From positions 1 through 13,172 of the forward strand of contig JBBRDE010000155.1 in the NCBI GenBank assembly GCA_038204185.1: DNA of 13,172 bases. Direction: 5' to 3'. Below are positions 4,646 to 13,171 of the stretch, piece by piece. Below the pieces are notes generated by a model. It was not told the DNA's origin. It saw nothing but the letters and a program-made list of their open reading frames with translations, and did no database searches. The position numbers and the translations under genes are program-made. The stretch comes from Salmonirosea sp038204185 (GTDB lineage Bacteria > Bacteroidota > Bacteroidia > Cytophagales > Spirosomataceae). How positions within the stretch are numbered: the stretch's first letter is position 1; the number at the start of each line of letters is the position of its first letter.

Positions 4646-5878
4646 TTGAACAAACGCAAAATCCTCAACGACCCAGTATATGGGTTCATTACGATTCCCT
4701 CCGAATTGTTGTTCGATTTGGTGGAGCATCCCTACTTCCAGCGGCTGCGGCGCATCCGGCAGTTGGGCATGGCCGACCTGGTGTACCCCGGCGCCCTCCA
4801 CACCCGCTTTCATCACGCGCTGGGGGCCATGCACCTAATGGGACAGGCCCTGAAATCGTTGCAGGAAAAGGGGCACCTGATTTGGGAGCCCGAATGTGAA
4901 GCTGCGCAGATTGCCATACTGCTGCACGACATCGGCCATGGGCCTTTTTCGCATGTGCTGGAGAAGACACTGCTATCCGGCGTGCCGCACGAGCAACTGT
5001 CGCTGCTGCTGATGAAATACCTGAACCGCACCATGAACGGTCGGCTGGACATGGCCATTCAGATGTTTCAGGGCACCTACCCCCGCCATTTTTTTCACCA
5101 ATTGGTATCCAGTCAGCTGGATATGGACCGCATGGACTATCTGAACCGCGACTGTTTCTACACGGGTGTGGCCGAGGGTACCATCGGAGCCGACCGCATC
5201 ATTAAAATGCTGGATATTCACAAAGAGGAACTGGTGGTGGAGGAAAAGGGGTTGCTCAGTATCGAGAACTTCCTGAACGCCCGCCGCCTGATGTACTGGC
5301 AGGTGTACCTACACAAGACTTCGCTCTGTGCCGAAGCCATGCTGACGCAAATCATTCGCCGGGCCCGGGACCTGAGCGACGCCGGCATTTCCCTGTACGC
5401 CTCCCCGGATCTGAATTTTTTCCTAAAAAACCACACCACACTCGATGATTTTAAGGCACGACCCGAACTATTGCAAACCTTTTCGAGGCTGGATGATTAC
5501 GACATCTGGAGCGCCCTGAAAGCCTGGGCCCAGCATGAAGATCTGGTGCTGTCCACGCTCTGTCAGGCCTTGCTTGACCGGCAGCTTTTCAAAATCCAAT
5601 TCCTGGACACTCCCCCGGGTCCGGATTTACTAGACACCCTGCATCGGCAACTTGCGGCACAGGGCATACCTCAGGCACTTCTCTCCTATTTTCTCGTGGA
5701 GGGCCAAACCACCAATTCGGCATATGTGACTGGTGAAGAACAGATCCGGGTAAAAATGAAGGATGGTAGTGTAGTAGATATCGTGGAGGCGTCGGAGTTG
5801 CCTACCATTCAAGCACTCAGCAAGATTGTCCGCAAGTATTACGTAAGTTGGGCTAAAACTGTATCTTTGCGGGCGTAG
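4646..5878 (+). CDS. HD-domain phosphohydrolase, SAMHD1/dGTPase-like
   Basis: A 410-residue metal-dependent HD phosphohydrolase, probably a deoxynucleotide triphosphohydrolase. It starts at TTG 4646 (MNKRKILNDPVYGFI), and no nearby ATG gives the conserved N-terminus. Visible hallmarks are HPYFQRLRRIRQLG (residues 28-41), LHTRFHHALG with H57, LLHDIGHG with H94 and D95, and LDMDRMDYLNRD with D161. These correspond to the metal ligands H167, H206, D207 and D311 of human SAMHD1. R162, Y165 and D169 sit where that enzyme contacts substrate. The C-terminal third is divergent and of unknown role. The gene is divergent from the split tRNA and lies 99 bases before lpxD. This pairing with lipid A genes is common in Bacteroidota, though the functional link is not known. 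Its true substrate is not shown by the sequence. Confidence 0.9.
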   Translation: MNKRKILNDPVYGFITIPSELLFDLVEHPYFQRLRRIRQLGMADLVYPGALHTRFHHALGAMHLMGQALKSLQEKGHLIWEPECEAAQIAILLHDIGHGPFSHVLEKTLLSGVPHEQLSLLLMKYLNRTMNGRLDMAIQMFQGTYPRHFFHQLVSSQLDMDRMDYLNRDCFYTGVAEGTIGADRIIKMLDIHKEELVVEEKGLLSIENFLNARRLMYWQVYLHKTSLCAEAMLTQIIRRARDLSDAGISLYASPDLNFFLKNHTTLDDFKARPELLQTFSRLDDYDIWSALKAWAQHEDLVLSTLCQALLDRQLFKIQFLDTPPGPDLLDTLHRQLAAQGIPQALLSYFLVEGQTTNSAYVTGEEQIRVKMKDGSVVDIVEASELPTIQALSKIVRKYYVSWAKTVSLRA

Positions 5879-5977
5879 TCGTGCCGCAAGATTTATGGGG
5901 CAAGGAAGCTTGGTACACGTATAATTTAGACGACACCCACTTGAAGCGGTAATTGTCCACGTCGTTTTGATATAAAT

Positions 5978-7027
5978 ATGGAATTCACTATCGGGCAGAT
6001 CGCTCAGTTACTAAATGGTACGGTGGTAGGCGACGCCGCCGGTGTCATCCATTCTGCCGCCAAGATTGAAGAGGGGAAACCCGGATGTATATCGTTTCTT
6101 TCCAATCCCAAGTACGAGAGCTATCTCTACACGACGCAATCCACAGCGGTACTGGTGGATCAGGGTTTCAAACCCCGTTCAGAGCCTTCAACCACACTCA
6201 TTCATGTAGAGAATGCCTATCTGGCCTTCACCCGGCTACTGGAAGAGTATCAGAAAATTACAAAACAATCTCGGCGAGGAATTGAACACCCCAGTTTTCT
6301 GGGTGAAAGCAGTACCGTAGGAGCACACGGGTACCGGGGTGCATTTTCGTATGTAGGCCTTCAGTGTCATATCGGGGATCGCGTCAGCATTTATCCACAA
6401 ACCTACATCGGCAACAATGTGCGTATTGGTGACGATACCGTCATTCATCCGGGCGTGCGCATATACGACAACACCGTCATCGGAGCCCACTGTGTCATCT
6501 TTGCCAATAGCGTCATCGGTAGCGATGGGTTTGGCTTCGCACCTCAGCCGGATGGAAGCTACAAGACCATCCCTCAGCTTGGCAACGTCATTATTGAGGA
6601 TCATGTTAGTATCGGCTCCAACACTACCATCGACTGCGCCACTATGGGTTCAACCATAATCCGTTCCGGCGTTAAAATTGATAATCTGGTACAGATCGCT
6701 CATAACGTAGAAATTGGAAAACATACGGTGGTAGCGGCCCAAACGGGCATCTCTGGTTCCACTAAAATCGGCGAACAATGCGTAATCGCTGGTCAGGTAG
6801 GCATTGCCGGCCACCTGTCCCTGGCCAACCGCACCAAAGTAGGGGCTCAGTCGGGGGTAGGTAAAAACATCCGGAAAGAAGGACTGTCACTGAGTGGTTC
6901 TCCAGCCTATGACCTGACCGCCCACCTGCGCGCACTGGCCGTGGTGAGGAATTTGCCTCAACTGGAAAAAAGGCTTACGGTTCTGGAAAAGGAACGTATC
7001 CAAGCACACAATAACACTTCCTCCTAG
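5978..7027 (+). CDS. lpxD: UDP-3-O-acylglucosamine N-acyltransferase LpxD
   Basis: Adds the second 3-hydroxyacyl chain to the glucosamine N in lipid A synthesis, using acyl-ACP (EC 2.3.1.191), in the cytoplasm. At 349 residues it has the full family length. An N-terminal uridine-binding domain covers about residues 1-95 (SFLSNPKYESYL near its middle), followed by left-handed beta-helix hexapeptide repeats from about 110 to 305 (IGNNVRIGDDTVIHPGVRI and similar), then a C-terminal helix. The catalytic His is H242 in VQIAHNVEIG, matching H239 of the E. coli enzyme. GSDGFGFAPQPDG is a typical LpxD loop. The ATG at 5978 follows an AT-rich leader. It heads the lpxD - lpxC/fabZ - lpxA set, with 52 bases to the next gene and no terminator between. 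Confidence 0.97.
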   Translation: MEFTIGQIAQLLNGTVVGDAAGVIHSAAKIEEGKPGCISFLSNPKYESYLYTTQSTAVLVDQGFKPRSEPSTTLIHVENAYLAFTRLLEEYQKITKQSRRGIEHPSFLGESSTVGAHGYRGAFSYVGLQCHIGDRVSIYPQTYIGNNVRIGDDTVIHPGVRIYDNTVIGAHCVIFANSVIGSDGFGFAPQPDGSYKTIPQLGNVIIEDHVSIGSNTTIDCATMGSTIIRSGVKIDNLVQIAHNVEIGKHTVVAAQTGISGSTKIGEQCVIAGQVGIAGHLSLANRTKVGAQSGVGKNIRKEGLSLSGSPAYDLTAHLRALAVVRNLPQLEKRLTVLEKERIQAHNNTSS

Positions 7028-7079
7028 ACTTTTCTATTCCCCTGAAGTTCTCCTGTTACAGCAGTATTACCAGTAAGAA

Positions 7080-8471
7080 ATGAACGAAAAACAACAGACT
7101 ATAAAAAAAGCAGCGTCGGTATCGGGCGTAGGACTACACACGGGGGTGTTAGCAACGATGACTTTCCTTCCTGCTCCCGCCAACCACGGGTACAAGTTTC
7201 AGCGGGTGGATCTTCCCGACCAGCCTATTGTCGATGCGGATGTTGATAACGTAGTAGACCTTTCGCGCGGCACGACCATTGAACAGAACGGCGCCCGTAT
7301 CAATACTGTAGAGCATACCCTGGCTGCCCTGGTGGGCCTGCAAATAGATAACGTTTTGATTCAGCTCAATGGGCCTGAACCACCCATCATGGATGGAAGT
7401 GCGATCAAGTTCGTTGCTGCGCTGGAAGAAGCTGGTATCGAGGAGCAGAACGCGTATCGTAATTATTTTGAGGTACCCGAGTACGTGCATTACGTCAATG
7501 CCGAGAAAGACATTGAAATGGCCGCCCTGCCGCTATCTGATTATAGGCTGACGGTCATGGTAGATTATAATTCAAAAGTTATAAATAGTCAGCATGCTTC
7601 ATTGAACGACATTACCCTGTTCAAAGATGAAATCGCTTCCTGTCGTACCTTCTGTTTTCTGCACGAACTAGAAGCCCTCTACAAGCAGAATTTGATTAAG
7701 GGGGGCGACCTCACGAATGCGATTGTCATCGTAGATCGGCAAGTGAAAGAAGGAGAACTGGACTACCTGGCCAAGCTGCTCCACAAACCCAAAGTGAGTG
7801 TAGACGAGTCACGCGGGATATTGAATAATGTGGATCTGCACTATCCTAACGAGATGGCCCGCCACAAACTACTGGACCTAATGGGAGATCTGGCGCTGGT
7901 GGGCCGTCCGCTAAAAGCACAGATTCTGGCGGCCCGCCCCGGCCACGCGGCTAACGTGGCTTTAGCTAAGAAAATTAAAAAACTGATGAAAGCCGCCAAA
8001 GACGGCATTCCTCAGTACGATCCTAACAAGGCCCCTGTTCTCGATATCAGTCAGATTGCCAACTTGCTGCCGCACCGTTACCCCTTTCAGATGATTGATA
8101 AAATCATCGCCCTGGACGAAATGAGCGTGGTGGGTATCAAAAACGTAACCATGAACGAGCAGTTTTTCCTGGGTCATTTTCCCGGAAACCCGGTCATGCC
8201 TGGGGTAATGCAGCTCGAAGCCATGGCCCAGACGGGCGGTATTCTCGTTCTCAGCACGGTACCCGACCCCGAAAATTATTGGCCTTACCTGATTGGAATA
8301 GATAATTGCCGCTTCCGACGCAATGTGGTGCCGGGCGACACTGTTATTTTCAAATGTCAATTTGCCTCTCCCATGAAGAGGGGTATTGTAAAAATGAGCG
8401 GACGAGGCTACGTAAGCGGGCAAGTGGTCTGCGAAGCCGATATGATCGCCAGCCTTGTCAAAAAGAAATGA
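7080..8471 (+). CDS. lpxC-fabZ: Bifunctional LpxC deacetylase - FabZ dehydratase fusion
   Basis: One 463-residue protein carries two activities. Residues 1 to about 305 are LpxC, the zinc deacetylase of the committed lipid A step (EC 3.5.1.108). The zinc ligands H79 (VEHTLAA), H262 and D266 (HKLLDLMGD) are present, and H289 (GHAANVALAKK) is the catalytic His. From about residue 318 the protein is FabZ, the 3-hydroxyacyl-ACP dehydratase (EC 4.2.1.59), with LLPHRYPFQMID, catalytic H366 in GHFPGNPVMPGV and E380 fourteen residues later. This fusion is characteristic of Bacteroidota and Chlorobi. It couples lipid A synthesis and fatty acid elongation, which compete for the same 3-hydroxyacyl-ACP. 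The TGA stop overlaps the ATG of lpxA (ATGA), implying translational coupling. Confidence 0.97.
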   Translation: MNEKQQTIKKAASVSGVGLHTGVLATMTFLPAPANHGYKFQRVDLPDQPIVDADVDNVVDLSRGTTIEQNGARINTVEHTLAALVGLQIDNVLIQLNGPEPPIMDGSAIKFVAALEEAGIEEQNAYRNYFEVPEYVHYVNAEKDIEMAALPLSDYRLTVMVDYNSKVINSQHASLNDITLFKDEIASCRTFCFLHELEALYKQNLIKGGDLTNAIVIVDRQVKEGELDYLAKLLHKPKVSVDESRGILNNVDLHYPNEMARHKLLDLMGDLALVGRPLKAQILAARPGHAANVALAKKIKKLMKAAKDGIPQYDPNKAPVLDISQIANLLPHRYPFQMIDKIIALDEMSVVGIKNVTMNEQFFLGHFPGNPVMPGVMQLEAMAQTGGILVLSTVPDPENYWPYLIGIDNCRFRRNVVPGDTVIFKCQFASPMKRGIVKMSGRGYVSGQVVCEADMIASLVKKK

Positions 8472-9271
8472 TACAACCCCTAGCTTATATTCACCCCGAG
8501 GCAAAAATCGCCCGAAATGTCGTGATCGAGCCTTTTGCCATGATCCATAAAGACGTTGAGATTGGCGAAGGCACCTGGGTGGCCTCCCACGCGGTGATCA
8601 ACGAAGGTGCCCGTATTGGGAAAAATTGCCGCATCTACCCCGGTGCGGTCATTTCGTCCATTCCGCAGGATTTGAAATACAACAATGAGTACACGCTGAC
8701 CTTCATCGGCGATAACACCACGATTCGGGAGTATGCTACAATAAGCCGGGGTACAGAAGAGCATTGGAAAACGGAAGTGGGCAGCGACTGCTTACTGATG
8801 GCTTACGCGCACATCGCGCATGATTGCATTATTGGGGATCACTGCATCATTGGGAATAATGTACAGATGGCCGGGCACGTGCATGTGGACAACTGGGCTA
8901 TTGTGAGCGCCATCAGCGCGGTGCACCAGTTCGTCAAGATTGGTACTCATGCTTTCGTTTCGGGTGGTTCACTGGTGCGCAAGGATGTACCTCCGTTCAC
9001 TAAGGCTGCCCGCGAACCGATTTCCTACGCAGGTATAAACTCAGTAGGGCTCCGGCGACGAGGCTACTCCAATCAGCAGATCGCCGAGATTCAGAATGTG
9101 TATCGGTACATTTACATGAAAGGCCTCAATAACTCCGACGCCCTCAACCAGATCGAACTCGAACTACCCCCTTCCAATGAACGCGATGAGATCGTGAATT
9201 TTATCCGTACCTCCGAGCGCGGCATTATGAAAAGCCCGTTGCAGTTTGGCGATCGCAATGACCACGATTGA
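8468..9271 (+). CDS. lpxA: UDP-N-acetylglucosamine O-acyltransferase LpxA
   Basis: Transfers a 3-hydroxyacyl chain from ACP to the 3-OH of UDP-GlcNAc, the first lipid A step (EC 2.3.1.129), as a cytoplasmic trimer. The ATG at 8468 is chosen because it overlaps the lpxC-fabZ stop and gives the standard start MIQPLAYIHPEAKI. An open frame extends further upstream inside fabZ but does not encode family sequence. The protein has 267 residues: hexapeptide beta-helix to about residue 185, then a C-terminal helical domain (from about SVGLRRRGYSNQQIAEIQ). Catalytic H118 lies in AHIAHDC, matching H125 of the E. coli enzyme, with H115 as the equivalent of H122. It is the last gene before a strong terminator. 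Confidence 0.97.
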   Translation: MIQPLAYIHPEAKIARNVVIEPFAMIHKDVEIGEGTWVASHAVINEGARIGKNCRIYPGAVISSIPQDLKYNNEYTLTFIGDNTTIREYATISRGTEEHWKTEVGSDCLLMAYAHIAHDCIIGDHCIIGNNVQMAGHVHVDNWAIVSAISAVHQFVKIGTHAFVSGGSLVRKDVPPFTKAAREPISYAGINSVGLRRRGYSNQQIAEIQNVYRYIYMKGLNNSDALNQIELELPPSNERDEIVNFIRTSERGIMKSPLQFGDRNDHD

Positions 9272-9313
9272 GACAGGGGACTAACAGCGTAACTGGATTT
9301 TGTATAACAGACT

Positions 9314-9347
9314 AAAAAGGGCGAACAAATAGGTTCACCCTTTTTTT
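9314..9347. terminator. Bidirectional terminator between convergent operons
   Basis: GGGCGAAC (9319-9326) pairs with GTTCACCC (9333-9340), with one mismatch. It is flanked by AAAAA on the left and a seven-T run on the right. The A and T runs make it able to stop the lpx transcript on + and the transporter/microprotein transcript on -. Confidence 0.85.
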
Positions 9348-9362
9348 GTCTCCAGTCAGAAG

Positions 9363-9569
9363 TCAAATCGGGGACTTAACTTCAAGCTCAGGTTCCGACT
9401 CTGGCTCTTCTTTATTGATCCAGGTGGCAGCCGACGCAAACCACATTATTGTGGCCACCAAAAGTATCATTTTCATTTGGCTTTCTGTCACGGTATCGGC
9501 GTAGAAAAGTATGGGAGCCAGTACTACGGCCAGCAGACACAGGTAGGAGATTAATTTGACAATGCTCAT
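9363..9569 (-). CDS. Two-helix membrane microprotein
   Basis: A 68-residue protein of unknown function. Two hydrophobic helices are predicted at about residues 4-24 (LISYLCLLAVVLAPILFYA) and 31-50 (MKMILLVATIMWFASAATW), followed by an acidic tail (EEPESEPELEVK). Its ATG (9569-9567) overlaps the TGA of the upstream transporter (9568-9566), so the two are probably translated together. That coupling suggests an accessory subunit or stabiliser of the permease, but this is inference. It resembles small hydrophobic partners seen beside other transporters in layout only, and I do not recognise a family. Confidence 0.75.
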   Translation of the reverse strand: MSIVKLISYLCLLAVVLAPILFYADTVTESQMKMILLVATIMWFASAATWINKEEPESEPELEVKSPI

Positions 9570-10972
9570 AATTTCTTCTGGAAATATTTACTGAATAGCA
9601 GATACAACGCCCCGCAGGTAAGCCAGGCAGGTAGGGTCAGGAATGAAAGGAAAACCCCACCAAAAAAGGAGATGGAATAGAATATGGCCATACTGATGAG
9701 CCACGCCAGGAGCACCGCTACGTTAAAATTGATACCCGCTTTCTCTGCATAATTCTGAATGATTCCCGCTTTTCCGGCAAAGTAATGGTCGAACACGATG
9801 ATGGCACCGATGGGGGCCAGAATAAAGCCGTACACCGCCACGAAATCCAGTAGCTGCATGGCGAAGGCCGGAAAAAGTCCGGCGATAGTAGCTACCGTTC
9901 CGGCAATCAGCGTAACCTTCACCGTCGAAAAGCGTGGCGCAATGGCCTGAAACGCCAGGCCCGCTCGGTAGATGGTCGGATTGGCGGTAGTCCAGCCCGC
10001 TACCAGTACACAAATTAATCCGGTGATGCCCACTGCGCTGTTAGCCAGGGGTCCGGGGGCTACGGAGGGAGCCTGTCCCGCCGCCAGAATGGCTTGTGCT
10101 TCGGCCGAGCGAATGTAAAGTGCATACAACAGGCAGGCGCAAATCCAGGCCAGGTAGTGACCCACGTACATTCCCGCCGCCGTAGTCCAGCCCGAGCGCG
10201 GGTGCTTGGCATACCGAAACACCGACAAATCAGACATCCCAATGTGCATGGCAGCGTTACAAAACCACGACCACATCACTACATGCCAGAAAGTGTATTT
10301 GATTTGTCCGGGAAAAGGCTCGCGTCCTTCCCCAAAAATATTCCAGAAATCGTTGAAAGAAGCTACCCCAAGCCCTTTCAAAGCCACTACACCGCAGGCC
10401 AGGAACACAAGTACCATCCAAGGCGATGCGATGTTGGCAAATTTTGAAACGGTATCGTACCCCCGCGCTGCCACAATCGAAATGACCGCCCCGATCGCTA
10501 CCACCACGATAATCCAGGTGATTCCGTTGGGCGTAGTATCGGTCAGTTTGGGCATTTCCATATCGAACGGGATGCCCACCGCCGTGGCCGACACCGTAAT
10601 CATGGCTCCTGCCAGAAAACAGAAAAGCACCCCATTGGCCAGGTTATAGGCCGTGACGAGGCGACGCCCGCAGATTTTTTCCAGCTGGTAGTAAAGTGTC
10701 AAACGCACATCCGTAGCAATAGCCGCCGTAAGGTACCTCCAGCATAATACGGCCATCAGATTCCCCAAAAACAACCCCACCAGCAAATCGAATGCACTAA
10801 CGCCCGCCGTCAGAAATAGAGGCCCGATCACAAATTCGGTACCGGCGGCGTGCTCCCCGGCGTACATGCCCAGAAAGCTTTTCCAGCCCTTCCATTGGCT
10901 GGCTGGAACGGGTTTACGCTCGTATTCCTGGACAACGGGAGGAGCAGGCGCAAGGGTAGTTTCGGTGGTCAT
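9566..10972 (-). CDS. NCS1-family permease (purine/cytosine permease-like)
   Basis: A 468-residue inner-membrane transporter with about twelve hydrophobic helices, of the nucleobase:cation symporter-1 type (cytosine, purine, allantoin and related solutes). The cytoplasmic N-terminus carries the VPASQWKGWKSFLGMYAGEH segment before the first helix, and GPLFLTAGVSAFDLLVGLFLG forms the first pair of helices. Gly-rich helices and a long loop near PFDMEMPKLTDTTPNG also fit this fold. The start ATG at 10972 gives a natural length. It follows lutC by 148 bases on the same strand and ends overlapping the microprotein. Proximity to lactate genes raises the chance of an unusual substrate such as a carboxylate, but nothing in the sequence proves this. 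Confidence 0.82.
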   Translation of the reverse strand: MTTETTLAPAPPVVQEYERKPVPASQWKGWKSFLGMYAGEHAAGTEFVIGPLFLTAGVSAFDLLVGLFLGNLMAVLCWRYLTAAIATDVRLTLYYQLEKICGRRLVTAYNLANGVLFCFLAGAMITVSATAVGIPFDMEMPKLTDTTPNGITWIIVVVAIGAVISIVAARGYDTVSKFANIASPWMVLVFLACGVVALKGLGVASFNDFWNIFGEGREPFPGQIKYTFWHVVMWSWFCNAAMHIGMSDLSVFRYAKHPRSGWTTAAGMYVGHYLAWICACLLYALYIRSAEAQAILAAGQAPSVAPGPLANSAVGITGLICVLVAGWTTANPTIYRAGLAFQAIAPRFSTVKVTLIAGTVATIAGLFPAFAMQLLDFVAVYGFILAPIGAIIVFDHYFAGKAGIIQNYAEKAGINFNVAVLLAWLISMAIFYSISFFGGVFLSFLTLPAWLTCGALYLLFSKYFQKKL

Positions 10973-10991
10973 GTTTAGAGGAGTGTAAAGT

Positions 10992-11117
10992 GTATGAGTT
11001 CAGGGTTTACGAGTCAAGTGTGTAAGGAAGGGGCACTCCTATTCCATAAAAAATTTTGGGTATGAGTTTGCTATGAGAAAGCAAAAACTCATGGACTTTA
11101 TACTCCTGAACTCATAC
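10992..11117. repeat. Nested inverted repeats between lutC and the permease
   Basis: A perfect 13-base inverted repeat, GTATGAGTTCAGG at 10992-11004 and its complement at 11105-11117, encloses a second imperfect hairpin, ATGAGTTTGC (11062-11071) with GCAAAAACTCAT (11081-11092). The word ATGAGTT or its complement therefore recurs four times. The structure lies directly after the lutC stop in the direction of transcription. It could be an mRNA processing or attenuating element, or a small palindromic repeat. No gene lies in the gap. Confidence 0.55.
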
Positions 11118-11120
11118 TCA

Positions 11121-11705
11121 TCAACTTAAAAGAAACACCGTCATACTGCGCGAACCGTGGGCTCCCAGTACCAGCGACTGTTCGATGTCAGCGGTTTTGG
11201 AAGGTCCAGCCAGAAACAGACCGAATGGGTACTCTGCCTGCGCGATGCGGTCGTAGGCGTGGTGCATGGTGGGCACCAGGGTTGATTTTTTGACTACAAC
11301 CGCCAGATTTTGGGTAATGAAAGGCGCCACGCGCTGTCCCATCTGCGCTTCGGTGAGCCACAGCGCGCCGTTTTCTGCTACGCCAAATTGCGCTTCCAGA
11401 ATGCAGAGCTCTACGTTTTCCAGTGAATGGGGATCATCGTGTTGCCAAGTAGTTTCCGCGATAGAGGAGAGCTGGGGCAACGTAGATATGATACGCTGGT
11501 TTCCGGCGTGGTAGGCATTTACGTATTCTACAATTCCCTGAATATCGCTTATCTCAATCACCTGACCACCAATGCCTACCAGAGTTGCCGTAAACTTTTC
11601 CACGGAATCATAGTCTACCACCGCTATATCGGAAACATCCGGTAGTGGGGTAGCGGTGGGCTGATTTTTTGCGATTGCTTGCAGGATGTTCGCTCTACTG
11701 TCCAT
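11121..11705 (-). CDS. lutC: LUD-domain lactate utilization protein LutC
   Basis: A 194-residue protein of the LutC/YkgG family, part of the LutABC complex that oxidises L-lactate to pyruvate in the cytoplasm. The LUD domain fills most of the chain. The conserved C-terminal motif GPSKTADIEQSLVLGAHG (about residues 167-184) and the central GVAENGALWL and LVPTMHHAY motifs are intact. The ATG at 11705 lies 11 bases inside the end of lutB, a typical coupled overlap. The exact chemistry of LutC is not settled. The family is required for growth on lactate in Bacillus subtilis. No cysteine cluster is present, as expected. Confidence 0.93.
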   Translation of the reverse strand: MDSRANILQAIAKNQPTATPLPDVSDIAVVDYDSVEKFTATLVGIGGQVIEISDIQGIVEYVNAYHAGNQRIISTLPQLSSIAETTWQHDDPHSLENVELCILEAQFGVAENGALWLTEAQMGQRVAPFITQNLAVVVKKSTLVPTMHHAYDRIAQAEYPFGLFLAGPSKTADIEQSLVLGAHGSRSMTVFLLS

Positions 11706-13074
11706 TTCTATTTTTTGAATACCATTCCCGAAAACTTTCCTTCGGCGGTTCGGGCATTTCGCGCTGCTTGTACCACGGATTCAGACCGTTACTGACCACA
11801 AAAGGTGCCATACCCATCACCTTTCGACCTACCTTCCCGGCCATGCCAAATACCCCCGGATGTGATAGTGTGAAGCTCATGGCCTGCATCGCCACTTTCT
11901 TGGCAAAGGGTACGTGCCCTTCCTGCACCAGTACCTGCCGCCATTTATACAACTGGTCGTGAATATCAATCTTAACAGGACACACATTGCTGCACGAGCC
12001 GCACAGCGTGGAGGCAAAGGGTAGATCGGCATTTTTACGCATATCCAGGTTGGGAGCCAGAATGGAACCAATCGGCCCGGCTACGGCCGAGTGGTAGCTA
12101 TGCCCCCCGCTGCGCCGATACACTGGACAGGTATTCATGCAAGCCCCGCAGCGGATACATTTCAACGAATTGCGAAAATCCTCCCGGCCTAGCTGTTGCG
12201 AACGACCGTTGTCCACGATCACGATGTGCATTTGCTGCCCGTCGCGCGGTTTCTTGAAATGGCTCGAGTAGGTTGTGATGGGCTGGCCGGTGGCCGACCG
12301 CGCCAGCAGGCGCAGAAAAACACTAAGGTGCTTGCGTTGGGGGATGATTTTCTCAAATCCCATGCAGGCAATGTGAACATCGGCCAGGTGCGCCCCCATG
12401 TCGGCGTTGCCTTCGTTGGTACACACTACAAATTCGCCGGTTTCGGCTATGGCAAAGTTGACGCCGGTGAGGGCGGCTTTGCGCGTCACAAATTTTTCGC
12501 GTAAATGCTGTCGAGCAGCTTCGGTCAAGTACTGAGGATCTTTGTTGCCTTTCTCAGTACCCAGATGCTGGTGGAAGGTTTCGCCCACATCTTCCTTTTT
12601 GAGGTGAATCGCGGGCAGTACAATATGGCTCGGTTTTTCGTCACGTAGCTGCACGATCCGCTCACCCAAGTCGGTATCGATCACCTCGACGCCATTTTCA
12701 AGCAGGTACTCGTTCAGATGGCATTCTTCGGTGAGCATGGACTTACTCTTGATCATGGCCTCCACCCTACTCTCTTTCAGGATACTTAACACGATCTGAT
12801 TGTGTTCCAGCGCGTCCATCGCCCAATGTACCTTAATGCCATTCTGCTTGGCTTTCTCTTCAAAAGCCAGCAAGTAATCGTGCATATTGGAGAGCACGTT
12901 GTGTTTAATCTGAGAAGCGGCTTCGCGTAAGTTTTCCCATTCGGGTAGCTGAAAAGCGGCCTTGTCGCGCTTTTGCCGCACGAACCACAGCGTTTCATCG
13001 TGCCAGGTGGTACGTTCTCCGTCTTTAATAAAATTCTCAGCGAGTTCTGCGTGGTTCTGGTTTTCTTTCAACAC
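11695..13074 (-). CDS. lutB: Iron-sulfur lactate utilization protein LutB
   Basis: A 459-residue subunit of the LutABC L-lactate oxidation system. Residues of about 65-290 form a LUD domain (TGVNFAIAETGEFVVCTNEG is its signature). Next come two ferredoxin-like cysteine clusters: C306, C309, C312 and C316 (CIRCGACMNTCP), then C358, C361 and C365 (CGSCSNVCP), for 4Fe-4S centres. The C-terminus ends with NPWYKQREMPEPPKESFREW, common in Bacteroidota versions. Start is GTG at 13074 (reading MLKENQNHAELAENF), with a TTG one codon later as the alternative. The upstream gene stops only 13 bases before it, so it is an internal operon gene. The LutA-type CCG-domain partner is not seen in the window. 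Confidence 0.95.
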   Translation of the reverse strand: MLKENQNHAELAENFIKDGERTTWHDETLWFVRQKRDKAAFQLPEWENLREAASQIKHNVLSNMHDYLLAFEEKAKQNGIKVHWAMDALEHNQIVLSILKESRVEAMIKSKSMLTEECHLNEYLLENGVEVIDTDLGERIVQLRDEKPSHIVLPAIHLKKEDVGETFHQHLGTEKGNKDPQYLTEAARQHLREKFVTRKAALTGVNFAIAETGEFVVCTNEGNADMGAHLADVHIACMGFEKIIPQRKHLSVFLRLLARSATGQPITTYSSHFKKPRDGQQMHIVIVDNGRSQQLGREDFRNSLKCIRCGACMNTCPVYRRSGGHSYHSAVAGPIGSILAPNLDMRKNADLPFASTLCGSCSNVCPVKIDIHDQLYKWRQVLVQEGHVPFAKKVAMQAMSFTLSHPGVFGMAGKVGRKVMGMAPFVVSNGLNPWYKQREMPEPPKESFREWYSKNRNGQ

Positions 13075-13087
13075 AAGAATATTTTTT

Positions 13088-13171
13088 TCAAGCCATGACA
13101 GCTATCATATCGACTATTTTTTCGGCCAGTTGCTTATTTCCTTTACTCGTAACCTGCTTTTTTGCTTCCTG
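13088..13171 (-). CDS. 3' end of an unidentified gene upstream of lutB (partial)
   Basis: An open frame enters from the right edge and stops at TGA (13090-13088), giving 27 residues with a Lys-rich then hydrophobic tail (KQLAEKIVDMIAVMA). It lies 13 bases upstream of the lutB GTG on the same strand, so it is probably in the same operon. Position alone would suggest lutA, but this tail does not look like the end of the CCG-domain proteins I know, so I leave it unnamed. Confidence 0.55.
   Translation of the reverse strand, partial: QEAKKQVTSKGNKQLAEKIVDMIAVMA

Noticed and set aside
8306..8467. Upstream extension of the lpxA frame into fabZ
   Set aside because: The extension is out of frame with FabZ and unlike any LpxA N-terminus. 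ATG 8468 gives the standard family start.
7962..8504. Open frame of 180 codons on the minus strand across the FabZ part and the start of lpxA
   Set aside because: It is antisense to well-conserved lpxC-fabZ coding sequence and has no plausible family features.
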